NCBI RefSeq assembly: GCF_030813355.1
Contig: NZ_JAUSUD010000004.1
Location: forward strand, 186,001-250,000
Length of the DNA: 64,000 nucleotides
Reading direction: 5' to 3'
Source of the DNA: Metabacillus malikii
GTDB taxonomy: Bacteria; Bacillota; Bacilli; Bacillales; Bacillaceae
This document shows, one piece after another, positions 17,882 to 25,412 of this stretch; the first letter of the stretch is position 1; each line of letters opens with the position of its first letter. The notes under the pieces were generated by a model. The model had not been told where the DNA came from and ran no database searches. It saw only the letters and a program-made list of their open reading frames with translations. The position numbers were made by a program, and so were the translations under genes.

Positions 17882-17949
17882 GAAGCAGAGGGACGGTTCC
17901 TCCGCTTCCTTTTCAAAAAAAGGAAGCAGGAGAACCGTCCCTCTGCTTC
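17882..17949. repeat. REP-like dimer, nested perfect palindrome
   Basis: Two inverted monomers: GAAGCAGAGGGACGGTTC at the left and GAACCGTCCCTCTGCTTC at the right are exact reverse complements (18 bp), with GCTTCCTTTT/AAAAGGAAGC inside. Read on the minus strand, the first monomer alone is a GAAGCAG/CTGCTTC stem followed by CTTTTTTT, so it can terminate the YwqG transcript. Its first two minus-strand bases complete the YwqG stop TGA. Confidence 0.88.
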
Positions 17950-18748
17950 AATAGCAATCCCAATTGTAAAGTACTTTTGAGAAGTCTAGGTTTTTTAAGT
18001 CTTGCTCGCGGATGAAGAAGTTACCTACGCCAGAATCGCCCCACATGATGTCGTTTGAGTTGTCTGTGTCGATTTGGAGGAGAAGAATGTTGTAGTCTCC
18101 GCTTCCGTATTCGCGTGGGTCTGTTTGTGTAAAGAAGCCGTAACCACCAATTTTATGACCATCATTTGAGACTTCCTCGGCAAAGATATCCCATAGCTCT
18201 GTTCCCTCCTCCTCATCAATCACTTCATCAAAGTTTATTTCTGCTAATTGCTCCTCAGCACGAAAGTCTGACATGCCTAGTGCTTCATATTCGATAGAGA
18301 ATTCAAGACCTACTTCTGATGTGAATGGGAAACAAAAATCTTTATGCTCTTCATCGATTTTAGGGAATTCCTTTATCAGAATACCTTCCTCAAGAATGTC
18401 CTCGTGGTAGATAACTTGATATGTATCCCCATCTACTTTGCGGTCAAAGTCTAACCCCATTAAATCATCATAGGCAGCAATAAAGAATTGAAGAATCCCC
18501 TTCTCTGGGAATGGTTCTAGATGTGGAACCTCGGCAAAATTGATTTGTGCTAATAGTTTCATAGGTTTGCCACTATAGTCTACAGGGTATTCCATATTTT
18601 TAGGGAAGTATGGGTTGCCGCCGAATTTGCTTTGATAGATTCCAGTTTGTTTTCGTTCTCCATCTATGTGGATATATGGTACGATTGTTTTTTCGATAAT
18701 GCTTTTGTATTTTTCTAGTTGTTTTGGTAGTGAGAGTTGCTTTTGCAT
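17948..18748 (-). CDS. ywqG: YwqG-family protein (DUF1963)
   Basis: A 266-residue soluble protein of the DUF1963/YwqG family. Typical features seen: QSKFGGNPYFPKNMEYP near the start, KLLAQINFAEVP, GILQFFIA, KIGGYGFFTQTDPRE, ILLLQIDTD and the ending GDSGVGNFFI to LYNWDC. The function of the family is unknown; such proteins occur in toxin-immunity and stress contexts. It stands alone. The ATG follows a GAGGTGAAA site. The stop is fused to the REP dimer while the C-terminus is of normal form. Confidence 0.88.
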   Translation of the reverse strand: MQKQLSLPKQLEKYKSIIEKTIVPYIHIDGERKQTGIYQSKFGGNPYFPKNMEYPVDYSGKPMKLLAQINFAEVPHLEPFPEKGILQFFIAAYDDLMGLDFDRKVDGDTYQVIYHEDILEEGILIKEFPKIDEEHKDFCFPFTSEVGLEFSIEYEALGMSDFRAEEQLAEINFDEVIDEEEGTELWDIFAEEVSNDGHKIGGYGFFTQTDPREYGSGDYNILLLQIDTDNSNDIMWGDSGVGNFFIREQDLKNLDFSKVLYNWDCY

Positions 18749-18992
18749 AGTTTCACCTCATTAATTATTCCAAAATATTAGAATTAATAGAGTTCTGAAT
18801 GGTTCGTTTTAAGACTACCAAAATAAGAAATAATTTTATATAGTCTGAAATATCCCTTCTTAAAATCTTCTATTATTAAACTCACTAATAATGCATTAAT
18901 AAATTTACATGTTTTCGAATACTAATAAAAGGTTAAAAATCATATATTGTGGTTATAGATAAATAAAGGAATTTGTAGGAGGGGTTGTAGCA

Positions 18993-19457
18993 ATGGAACC
19001 AATTAGGGATACGTTTGAAGAACGGAAACGATTTATATATGAATATTTAAACAAGAAATTGAAACTTTCTACTGAAACCAATATACTCTTATCCTACATC
19101 TATGCGATACCGTTTCAACAAAATGCACCTTTAACAGATGAATATATGCTTGAATTAAAAAGTTGTACGTCTGATGAGGATGTCAGAAGAGTATTGAAAA
19201 AAGTATTTGAGAAGCAAACCGATTATGAGTTTCGACATATACGTGATATTAAGAGGAAGCTGAACGTTCATAGTATGGATATTTACCAACAACTAAATTT
19301 GCTTATACATGAATTTAAACGTATTGAATCACATGGGTATCAAAAGGATATTACAGATTTAATTTCTCAGCTTAATAAGCAGAAACAGGATTTAATAGAA
19401 GGTTTCGATGTGGCCATAAATTATCTTGAAAATTGGGCTAATAAAAAAGAGAGCTAG
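18993..19457 (+). CDS. Hypothetical protein, 154 aa
   Basis: A hydrophilic, mostly helical protein, MEPIRDTFEERK to ENWANKKES, without signal or membrane segment. I do not recognise the family. The start is well supported by TAGGAGGGG at 9 bases. It is one of the few plus-strand genes and ends one base before the convergent Rpn-like gene, with no terminator space between them. Confidence 0.65.
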   Translation: MEPIRDTFEERKRFIYEYLNKKLKLSTETNILLSYIYAIPFQQNAPLTDEYMLELKSCTSDEDVRRVLKKVFEKQTDYEFRHIRDIKRKLNVHSMDIYQQLNLLIHEFKRIESHGYQKDITDLISQLNKQKQDLIEGFDVAINYLENWANKKES

Positions 19458-19458
19458 A

Positions 19459-20484
19459 TTAAATAACCTTACTCTCTTCTATACCCAAATATTTCTTTAA
19501 TGATTTCCCAGTAGTGTCTTTGCTGATTAGTTCCCATGAACGTGAAATGATGCTGCTATCATAAGTGTGATTTAACTCTTCGATAATTTTTTCTTTCCCT
19601 GTAACGTTGTTTGTGTCAAGTGCTGCAAAGATTAAATCTTCAACGATTAAATCAGTTTCTGATTTGTAGTGCAGACCTCTTTGGGCAACTTTTATTAATT
19701 CCACGACTCTTTCCCCCTCATCACTTTTCTTTAATTCCTCTAGTCCATCTTCAAACTGATTCTTTTGTTTAGAGCTCATTTCATGATAGATGTAGTCAAA
19801 TAGGAACTTGTAAGGTTGAGATAACTGTTCGGGATAGTCTACCTTAGAGTGAAGATTGGCTAATAACTTATGCCCTTCCAACATCATCTTCACACCATCT
19901 TTTTTGATAACTCTATTATCTGACATTAATCCCCAAAATGCAATAGCGACGGGGTTCGGGTTCTTCTTGTTATAAAATAGTGGGGCATTCCATACCCATT
20001 TTTCGTCATTTAAATTAATTAAATCATAATCAAAGGATTTATGTGACTTCATTCCGTACTTACTAAAATCATAAGCAAACTTCTCCGTTGTTGTATGCTT
20101 GAAACCTCTAAAGCCAATTAAAATAGAAATAATCGGAATTTTATTAAATGTATGCGTAAGTAAGTTGTGATAGTCCCTAACCCTTTCATCCATATTATCG
20201 TTAGTTGATTGATATTCAAAATGAAGGATGATTTCATTTTTGTCTAGGTTATCCATCCGAACGAGGAAGGCTCTGTCTAAATATTTCTTCCCATCAGGAT
20301 GTGAAAGCAAGTGCTGATAGTGGTGTCGATAAGGTGAGGTGACATCTTCACTTAATGCTAACCATTTCTCATTTTTATCCAGGTTTAGATATAATTTATT
20401 GTAGAAGAGCTTCATAAAATCTTTTACTGAAAACTTAAATAATTGCTTGAAATTATTGTCGTGTTTGTGATGTTCCTCTGACAT
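19459..20484 (-). CDS. Rpn-like nuclease/transposase-related protein (PD-(D/E)XK type)
   Basis: A 341-residue protein with the N-terminal signature of Rpn/YhgA-like proteins: HDNNFKQLF at 6-14, a segment with FLVRMDNLDKNEIILHFEYQS that matches the D-x(n)-E-x-Q active-site pattern of PD-(D/E)XK nucleases, then RVRDYHNLL. Rpn proteins promote RecA-independent recombination in E. coli and are variably associated with mobile DNA. The C-terminal half is helical. The ATG at 20484 is chosen from an AGGGGGGG site at a slightly long distance; an upstream start at 20520 is possible. Confidence 0.75.
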   Translation of the reverse strand: MSEEHHKHDNNFKQLFKFSVKDFMKLFYNKLYLNLDKNEKWLALSEDVTSPYRHHYQHLLSHPDGKKYLDRAFLVRMDNLDKNEIILHFEYQSTNDNMDERVRDYHNLLTHTFNKIPIISILIGFRGFKHTTTEKFAYDFSKYGMKSHKSFDYDLINLNDEKWVWNAPLFYNKKNPNPVAIAFWGLMSDNRVIKKDGVKMMLEGHKLLANLHSKVDYPEQLSQPYKFLFDYIYHEMSSKQKNQFEDGLEELKKSDEGERVVELIKVAQRGLHYKSETDLIVEDLIFAALDTNNVTGKEKIIEELNHTYDSSIISRSWELISKDTTGKSLKKYLGIEESKVI

Positions 20485-20625
20485 TAAACCAAATCCCCCC
20501 CTGAACTCTGCCATTAACATGATAACTTATTAAAAGTTAGAAAGGAATAGTTTGGTAGTTTTAAATAAATTGACGCGAGTTCAGGAACTAGAATTTGTGA
20601 AGATTGTGCAACAAGCAAAGTAAAA

Positions 20626-20650
20626 ACCCTTTTATAACTGATAAAAGGGT
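20626..20650 (-). terminator. Intrinsic terminator of ssu operon
   Basis: Minus-strand ACCCTTTTAT and ATAAAAGGGT form a 10-bp stem with a 5-base loop, followed by TTTTTAC. It lies 70 bases after the ssuA-like stop. Confidence 0.8.
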
Positions 20651-20720
20651 GATGTTATGTGTTGTGACATATACGTAACTGACGATTCATTATTAATAGA
20701 AATAATGTTATTAGTTGTAT

Positions 20721-21731
20721 TTATTTCTCTGCAATTTGATCAAGAGCCTGTTCTACGTATTTATTTTCGATAACTTTAGATGTTTCTAGCTTATTATCGA
20801 TGCCGCCAACGGAGTATAAAAAGTCTGCTTGTTCTTGATGTGCTTTAGCAAATTCATCAGTAGTCGGTGATAGAATATACTCTGAATTTGTGAGTACGTT
20901 TTGGATAATCTCAACATCTAGTTTTTGGGATTCAGCTAATTCTTTTGAAATTTCATCAATGTTTTTTGAAAAATGCTGTCTGACTTCTTCATAGGTTTTT
21001 AGAAAAAGGATGGTTAAATCTGAGTGCTCTTCTGTAAACCTTGTTCTTGCGATAAGGAAGCTTGGTGCATTAATATTTAAATCCTCACCGGTAACCAATA
21101 CTTTTGCACCTGTCTGATAGACTGCTGTTGTTGCATAAGGCTCCCATATTGACCAGGCATCAATGGAACCATTATCTAAAGCTGGCCTAGCCTCGTCTGG
21201 TTGAAGCTGAATGATTTCAATTTCTTTATCTGTCAGATTAGCTTTAGCAATTGCCATATACAGAAAGTTGTATGCACTACTACCTTTTGCGACTCCGATT
21301 TTCTTACCTTTTAAGTCTTTTAAATTATCGATTGAGCTACCTTTAGGAACAATAATTGTGTTGCCTTTCTTACCATCACTTGTAACAGCAATGGCTTTAA
21401 AATCCACATCTCCTGACTGTCCGGCAATAACAGGTGTCCCTCCGACTGCCCCAAAATCAATCCGTTCTGATGCTAAAGCTTCAAAATGTGGAGGTCCACT
21501 TGCAAATTCATTCCACGTTACTTTTACCCCAACTTTTTCAAAAGCTTCCTCAAAAATTTTATTTTCCCTAGCATAAGGCAATATTCCTATTTTTCCTTGT
21601 ACCCCGATATTGATTATAATTTCTTCTTTTTTCTTATTTTGAGACAAGGATGCAGTCGAATCTGTGCATCCTGATAGAACATTTACAGATAACAGGAATA
21701 CAACCAACAATAACGTTTTTAACTTCCTCAC
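20721..21731 (-). CDS. ssuA: Sulfonate-type ABC transporter substrate-binding lipoprotein
   Basis: A 336-residue lipoprotein (lipobox LSGC, Cys22) of the NMT1/SsuA type II binding family. Seen are INIGVQGKIGILPYARE, ASGPPHFEALASERIDFGAVGGTPVIAGQ, LKDLKGKKIGVAKGSSAYNFL and IDAWSIWEPYATTA, all usual for SsuA/TauA. It would deliver an alkanesulfonate or similar organosulfur compound to the permease encoded upstream. The start is GTG after GGGAGCG. ssuE in the same cluster supports the sulfonate assignment; the exact ligand is not shown. Confidence 0.85.
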   Translation of the reverse strand: MRKLKTLLLVVFLLSVNVLSGCTDSTASLSQNKKKEEIIINIGVQGKIGILPYARENKIFEEAFEKVGVKVTWNEFASGPPHFEALASERIDFGAVGGTPVIAGQSGDVDFKAIAVTSDGKKGNTIIVPKGSSIDNLKDLKGKKIGVAKGSSAYNFLYMAIAKANLTDKEIEIIQLQPDEARPALDNGSIDAWSIWEPYATTAVYQTGAKVLVTGEDLNINAPSFLIARTRFTEEHSDLTILFLKTYEEVRQHFSKNIDEISKELAESQKLDVEIIQNVLTNSEYILSPTTDEFAKAHQEQADFLYSVGGIDNKLETSKVIENKYVEQALDQIAEK

Positions 21732-21812
21732 ACTTCTTCGCTCCCTTATTTCTATTTGATAATTTCTATCTGTTTACTTGGTTTTAAAGCATAAAATACC
21801 GTTGTTATTACA

Positions 21813-22649
21813 TTAACCTTGGAAGTTGTCTTGCCATTTTAATAACCTTCTTTCAAAAATTCGCACAAATGAATCTGAAAGCTTACCAAACACTGCAAAA
21901 ATGATAATCCCTACGAACACAATAGATGTTTGTGAAAATTGTCTTGCATCCATAATCAGATAACCAATACCCTGACTAGAGCCCATTAACTCAGCAGCAA
22001 CTAATGCTAACCACGAAACCCCGAGTGATAATCTCAATCCTAAAAGAATATTTGGTAACGCTGCAGGTAGAATTAATAACGTAATTTGCTTCCATCTATT
22101 AAACTCTAATACTTTCGATACAGCAAATAGCTTTGAATCGACACCTCTAATTCCGAGAAATGTGTTCACATATAGTGGGAAAAATGCTCCTTTTGCTATC
22201 AATAATATTTTTGATACCTCACCAAAACCAAACCACAAGATAAATAATGGGATAACGGCAAGTGTTGGAATTGTTCGTAGCATTTGTAAGGTCGGATCAA
22301 CTGTATGTTCAAAATTTTTATTAAAGCCGACAGCCAACCCTGCGAGAAGCCCTAGCGTTCCACCTAGTAAAAATCCACCAATTACTCTTAATAAGCTGAT
22401 TTGAAAGTGTCCTAGTAATTCACCAGTTGTCACCAAATCTAGAAATGTAGTAGAGATAATACTTGGCCTTGGAAGCAATGTTTCTGATATAAGTCCAAAA
22501 ACACCTGATAATTCCCATATAATAAGAATGAAGAAAGGTAGATAGAATCCTTTCAAAAAAGTAGCTTGCTTACTACTTCCTCTTTTCCTGTTGAGAGATA
22601 GTTTATTTATTTTACGTTTACTAGAAGCAATTGCGATTTGATTTACCAT
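21813..22649 (-). CDS. ssuC: Sulfonate-type ABC transporter permease
   Basis: A 278-residue permease with about six helices. The BPD_transp_1 region holds LLRVIGGFLLGGTLGLLAG, LRTIPTLAVIPLFILWFGFGE and an EAA-like loop ending in ILPAALPNILLGLRLSLG, all close to SsuC/TauC. It lies between the FbpA-like gene (18 bases) and ssuA (81 bases). No SsuB ATPase gene occurs in the operon or elsewhere in this window, so the ATPase must be supplied from another locus or this importer is not functional. Confidence 0.88.
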   Translation of the reverse strand: MVNQIAIASSKRKINKLSLNRKRGSSKQATFLKGFYLPFFILIIWELSGVFGLISETLLPRPSIISTTFLDLVTTGELLGHFQISLLRVIGGFLLGGTLGLLAGLAVGFNKNFEHTVDPTLQMLRTIPTLAVIPLFILWFGFGEVSKILLIAKGAFFPLYVNTFLGIRGVDSKLFAVSKVLEFNRWKQITLLILPAALPNILLGLRLSLGVSWLALVAAELMGSSQGIGYLIMDARQFSQTSIVFVGIIIFAVFGKLSDSFVRIFERRLLKWQDNFQG

Positions 22650-22667
22650 GATTCTCCTTATTTACAA

Positions 22668-22850
22668 TCAATATTGCTGATTCTGTTTGTTAACGCTTTG
22701 ACTTTTGTATTGTTTGTGATATTCGAGTTCTATTTCTGATAAAGGTAATTCATATAGATGATTGTCTTCCTTCTTGTAAATGCCTAAAGATAACAATTGG
22801 TGGATGAGTTTTTCTTTTTTTTGGTTAACGGCTTTGCGCAACTTTGTCAC
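22668..22850 (-). CDS. FbpA-like Fur-regulated basic protein
   Basis: A 60-residue basic protein, with KKEKLIHQLLSLGIYKKEDN and LYELPLSEIELEYHK. This is the pattern of the FbpA family (small basic proteins, Fur-regulated in B. subtilis and thought to help sRNA-mediated iron sparing). The GTG at 22850 follows AGAGGTGAG; the longer frame to 22871 runs through the ribosome site. Its position between ssuE and ssuC suggests co-regulation with sulfur acquisition, and I see no obvious Fur box here. Confidence 0.75.
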   Translation of the reverse strand: MTKLRKAVNQKKEKLIHQLLSLGIYKKEDNHLYELPLSEIELEYHKQYKSQSVNKQNQQY

Positions 22851-22920
22851 TTTCTCACCTCTTCTCTGCATTAATAAAAATTGTTCGACCTAGATTTTAA
22901 GAAATAGTTAAATAATATAG

Positions 22921-23448
22921 TTACTTTAATTGATTCATAAAACTGTTAAGTGCTTCATTTAACCTTTGCTGCGCTTCTTCATGTATAGTAAACTGATGTT
23001 GCTCTAAACGAACTATTTGCTTATCAACTGTATAAACACCATTAACAAATTGAGTTGCACCTATTGCTGATAAAACGGGATTAAGGGCATATTCAATTGC
23101 TAGTAAATGGCCAATTGACCCTCCTATTACTAAAGGTAGGACGACTTTCTCTTTCAGACTTTTCTGTGGTAATAAATCAAGAAATGTTTTTAATATCCCA
23201 GAGTAGGCTGCTTTATAAACAGGGGTCAATACAATGACTCCTGAAGATGCCTCCACAAGTTTATTTGCTTGAATAATCTGAACACTATCAAATTTTGCTC
23301 TGATAAATTCCTCTGCTGGCAAAGTATGAACTGATATCGTTTTAAATGGAATATCATTTTCTTGAAGCACCTTTCTTACAAAGTTCAAGATTCCATATAA
23401 TCGAGATGTTTCATTTGGCTCACCTGTAATAATTACCACTTTTGACAT
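22921..23448 (-). CDS. ssuE: NADPH-dependent FMN reductase SsuE
   Basis: A 175-residue flavodoxin-fold reductase, with TGEPNETSRLYGILNFV for the FMN phosphate loop and GVIVLTPVYKAAYSGILKTFLDLLPQ, the SsuE signature. In the known pathway SsuE supplies FMNH2 to the monooxygenase SsuD, which cleaves sulfonates to sulfite and aldehyde. It is the first gene of the operon and starts after GAGGTG. No SsuD is in the window, so its partner must be elsewhere. Confidence 0.9.
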   Translation of the reverse strand: MSKVVIITGEPNETSRLYGILNFVRKVLQENDIPFKTISVHTLPAEEFIRAKFDSVQIIQANKLVEASSGVIVLTPVYKAAYSGILKTFLDLLPQKSLKEKVVLPLVIGGSIGHLLAIEYALNPVLSAIGATQFVNGVYTVDKQIVRLEQHQFTIHEEAQQRLNEALNSFMNQLK

Positions 23449-23564
23449 GTAATCTGCACCTCACTTGTTTTATTTCATTTATAAATTTTCATTACGAGCA
23501 AAATTGCGCCCTCATTAAATGAATGAAATATTAACCTATAACTCTTTAGTAAAAAACGGTAAAC

Positions 23565-23617
23565 AAAAAGGCGCTCTAACTCTATGGTTTTATTATTCCA
23601 TCTAGATTGAGTGCCTC
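23565..23617 (-). terminator. Second intrinsic terminator-like hairpin in ssu leader
   Basis: Minus strand AGGCACTC...ATGG pairs with CCAT...GAGCGCCT around a 10-base loop, about 16 bp with several mismatches, followed by TTTTTG. It lies 117 bases before ssuE. Confidence 0.55.
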
Positions 23618-23628
23618 TAGTTTTCTAG

Positions 23629-23682
23629 TCAGCTACATATATATTTTTTTATTTCATTTACTATCGTTTTATAGGCAACCAC
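23629..23682 (-). other. Possible 17-codon leader ORF in ssu leader
   Basis: GTG GTT GCC TAT to ATA TGT AGC TGA encodes VVAYKTIVNEIKKYICS between the two hairpins. GAGGAGG is present but overlaps the GTG, so the start is doubtful. The Cys-Ser end next to a sulfur-uptake operon is suggestive only. Confidence 0.25.
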
Positions 23683-23703
23683 CTCCTCAGATTTAAAAGG
23701 TAA

Positions 23704-23743
23704 TAAAAAAGGCATAACTCTTGTTATTACAGGAGTTATGCCT
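23704..23743 (-). terminator. First intrinsic terminator in ssu leader
   Basis: Minus-strand AGGCATAACTC and GAGTTATGCCT form an 11-bp perfect stem with a 12-base loop, followed by TTTTTTATTA. It lies just 45 bases after the -10 box, so most transcripts would stop there unless read through. Confidence 0.8.
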
Positions 23744-23786
23744 TCGGTAGTCCGATCGACTTTTTGCTATATATTAGATTAATGCG

Positions 23787-23816
23787 ATTATAATCCATAT
23801 TATTCCTACCTGTCAA
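23787..23816 (-). promoter_or_regulatory. Strong SigA promoter of ssu operon
   Basis: Minus-strand TTGACA (23816-23811), 18-base spacer, TATAAT (23792-23787). Both hexamers are consensus. Transcription would start near 23780 and meet terminator 1 at once. Confidence 0.75.
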
Positions 23817-24026
23817 CTGAAGATTACGAAAAATTTACTGATTGTTAACTTTTTTTCTTCAATACTTGTCGGTTGTTAGAAAGTACTTATTTCCATCAAG
23901 TATTCATTAATAAGTAGTTGTATTACATTTATAGCATTATATCGTTTATGAGTAGATGATCCGTTACATATCATGTAAAGTTAAGAGTGTAGTGATAATC
24001 TAAGGTGGATGAAAGGAGATTTCATT

Positions 24027-24872
24027 TTGAGTACATCGATTCCAGAAATGACGCTTAATGATGGTGTTACGTTGCCTGTGATTGGTTTGGGTACATATGC
24101 TTTAAAAGGAAATCAAGGTGTAGAGTCGATCGAACATGCTGTTGACCGTGTAGGATATCGTCTTTTAGATTCAGCTTATAATTACGAAAATGAAGGTACA
24201 GTTGGAGAAGCGGTTCGACGCAGTTCTGTTCCAAGAGAAGAATTAAGGATAACATCAAAATTACCAGGACGTTATCAAGCGTACAACCAAGCTGTTACGA
24301 CGATTGAAGAATCGTTATATCGTGCTAATCTTGATTATTATGATTTATATTTAATACATTGGCCTAATCCAAAGCAAGACAAATATGTTGAGGCTTGGCA
24401 AGCACTAATTGATGCTCAAAAGAAGGGGCTTATCCGGTCTATCGGTGTTTGTAATTTCTTACCGGAGCATATAGAGCGCCTAATAAAAGAAACTGGTGTG
24501 AAACCTAGCATTAATCAGATCGAACTACATCCTTTTTTCAATCAAGCTGACCAAAGGGATTGGCATGCTAACCAAAATGTACAAATACAGTCGTGGAGTC
24601 CATTAGCTCGAGCAAATGATGTGCTTGAAAACAACGTTATTAAGGAGATTGCTAGTAACTATCATAAAACTGCATCGCAGGTGATTTTACGTTGGCATTA
24701 TCAATTAGGAGCAATTTCGATTCCAAAATCAGCTTCTCCTAAGAGACAACTTGAAAATATCTCGATCTTTGATTTTTCATTAACTGATGATGAGATTGGC
24801 TTGATTTCTGACTTATCGAAGCCTAATGGAAGAATAAATAATCAAGACCCTTCTGTTTATGAGGAGTTTTAA
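24027..24872 (+). CDS. Aldo/keto reductase (YvgN/AKR5 type)
   Basis: A 281-residue NADPH-dependent aldo/keto reductase with complete catalytic tetrad: Asp48 and Tyr53 in LLDSAYNYENE, Lys78 in TSKLPG, His111 in YLIHWPNP. Other family marks are GTYALKGNQG, IRSIGVCNF, INQIELHPFF and IPKSASPKRQLENI. It reduces small aldehydes and ketones, such as methylglyoxal. The TTG at 24027 lies 8 bases after AAAGGAG; an ATG at 24009 overlaps that site and is less likely. It is a single plus-strand gene. Confidence 0.9.
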   Translation: MSTSIPEMTLNDGVTLPVIGLGTYALKGNQGVESIEHAVDRVGYRLLDSAYNYENEGTVGEAVRRSSVPREELRITSKLPGRYQAYNQAVTTIEESLYRANLDYYDLYLIHWPNPKQDKYVEAWQALIDAQKKGLIRSIGVCNFLPEHIERLIKETGVKPSINQIELHPFFNQADQRDWHANQNVQIQSWSPLARANDVLENNVIKEIASNYHKTASQVILRWHYQLGAISIPKSASPKRQLENISIFDFSLTDDEIGLISDLSKPNGRINNQDPSVYEEF

Positions 24873-24927
24873 CGGTCTTACTTTATGAAACTCGTATCTA
24901 TCGTGATTTTCTGACGATTAATACCAT

Positions 24928-24969
24928 GAAAAGCCCAAAAATGTTAATTTTGTACATTCTTAGGCTTTC
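24928..24969. terminator. Hairpin between convergent genes
   Basis: GAAAAGCC and GGCTTTC, with an inner AATG/CATT pair, lie between the aldo/keto reductase stop and the chemotaxis-receptor fragment. Tails are short on both strands. Confidence 0.45.
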
Positions 24970-25000
24970 ACTATGAGCTACTTTGGAGTGGAAGGAGAAG

Positions 25001-25400
25001 TTATTGAACTCTAAAGTTTTGAATAATTTGTTGAAGCGATTCTGCATTTTTAGCTAAGATTTGTGCTGATGAGGCAATTTCTTGCATAGATGCTAATTGT
25101 TCCTCAGTTGCTGCTGAGATTGATTGAGAATTTGCTGATGTTTCCTCGGCAATATGTTTGACACCGCCAATTGCGTTCGTTACTTGGCTCATGCCAGATA
25201 CTAATGTATTTACAAGGTTTGCGACTTCATCAATTTGGGTTACAACTTCTGTGATTGAGCCATCAATACTGTTAAAGATTTCCCCCGCATCTTGCACAAC
25301 AACTAATCCTTCATTTACTTCAGACGTAGCTGACGTAACGGTGTTCATCGTATTTTGGGTATCGATTTGATTACTTTCATTAATTAATCCAACCGTATAT
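25001..25400 (-). pseudogene. Methyl-accepting chemotaxis protein, C-terminal remnant
   Basis: About 130 residues of the C-terminal signalling helix of an MCP: TMNTVTSATSEVNEG, VVQDAGEIFNSI, GGVKHIAEETSANSQSISAATEEQLASMQEI and an ending QQIIQNFRV. The membrane part, the sensor domain and the CheA/CheW hairpin are missing. Similarity ends near 25390-25400, where the sequence changes into a subtilase gene on the other strand. No ribosome site precedes the frame, so it is almost certainly dead. Confidence 0.8.
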
Positions 25401-25412
25401 GCTGACACACCT

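Noticed and set aside
19459-20484. Mobile element around the Rpn-like gene
   Set aside because: No terminal inverted repeats or target duplications are seen; Rpn-like proteins also occur as stand-alone genes.
23449-23816. S-box (SAM) or T-box riboswitch before ssuE
   Set aside because: Neither the S-box core nor the T-box AGGGTGGNACCGCG motif is visible; the leader is described only as tandem terminators.
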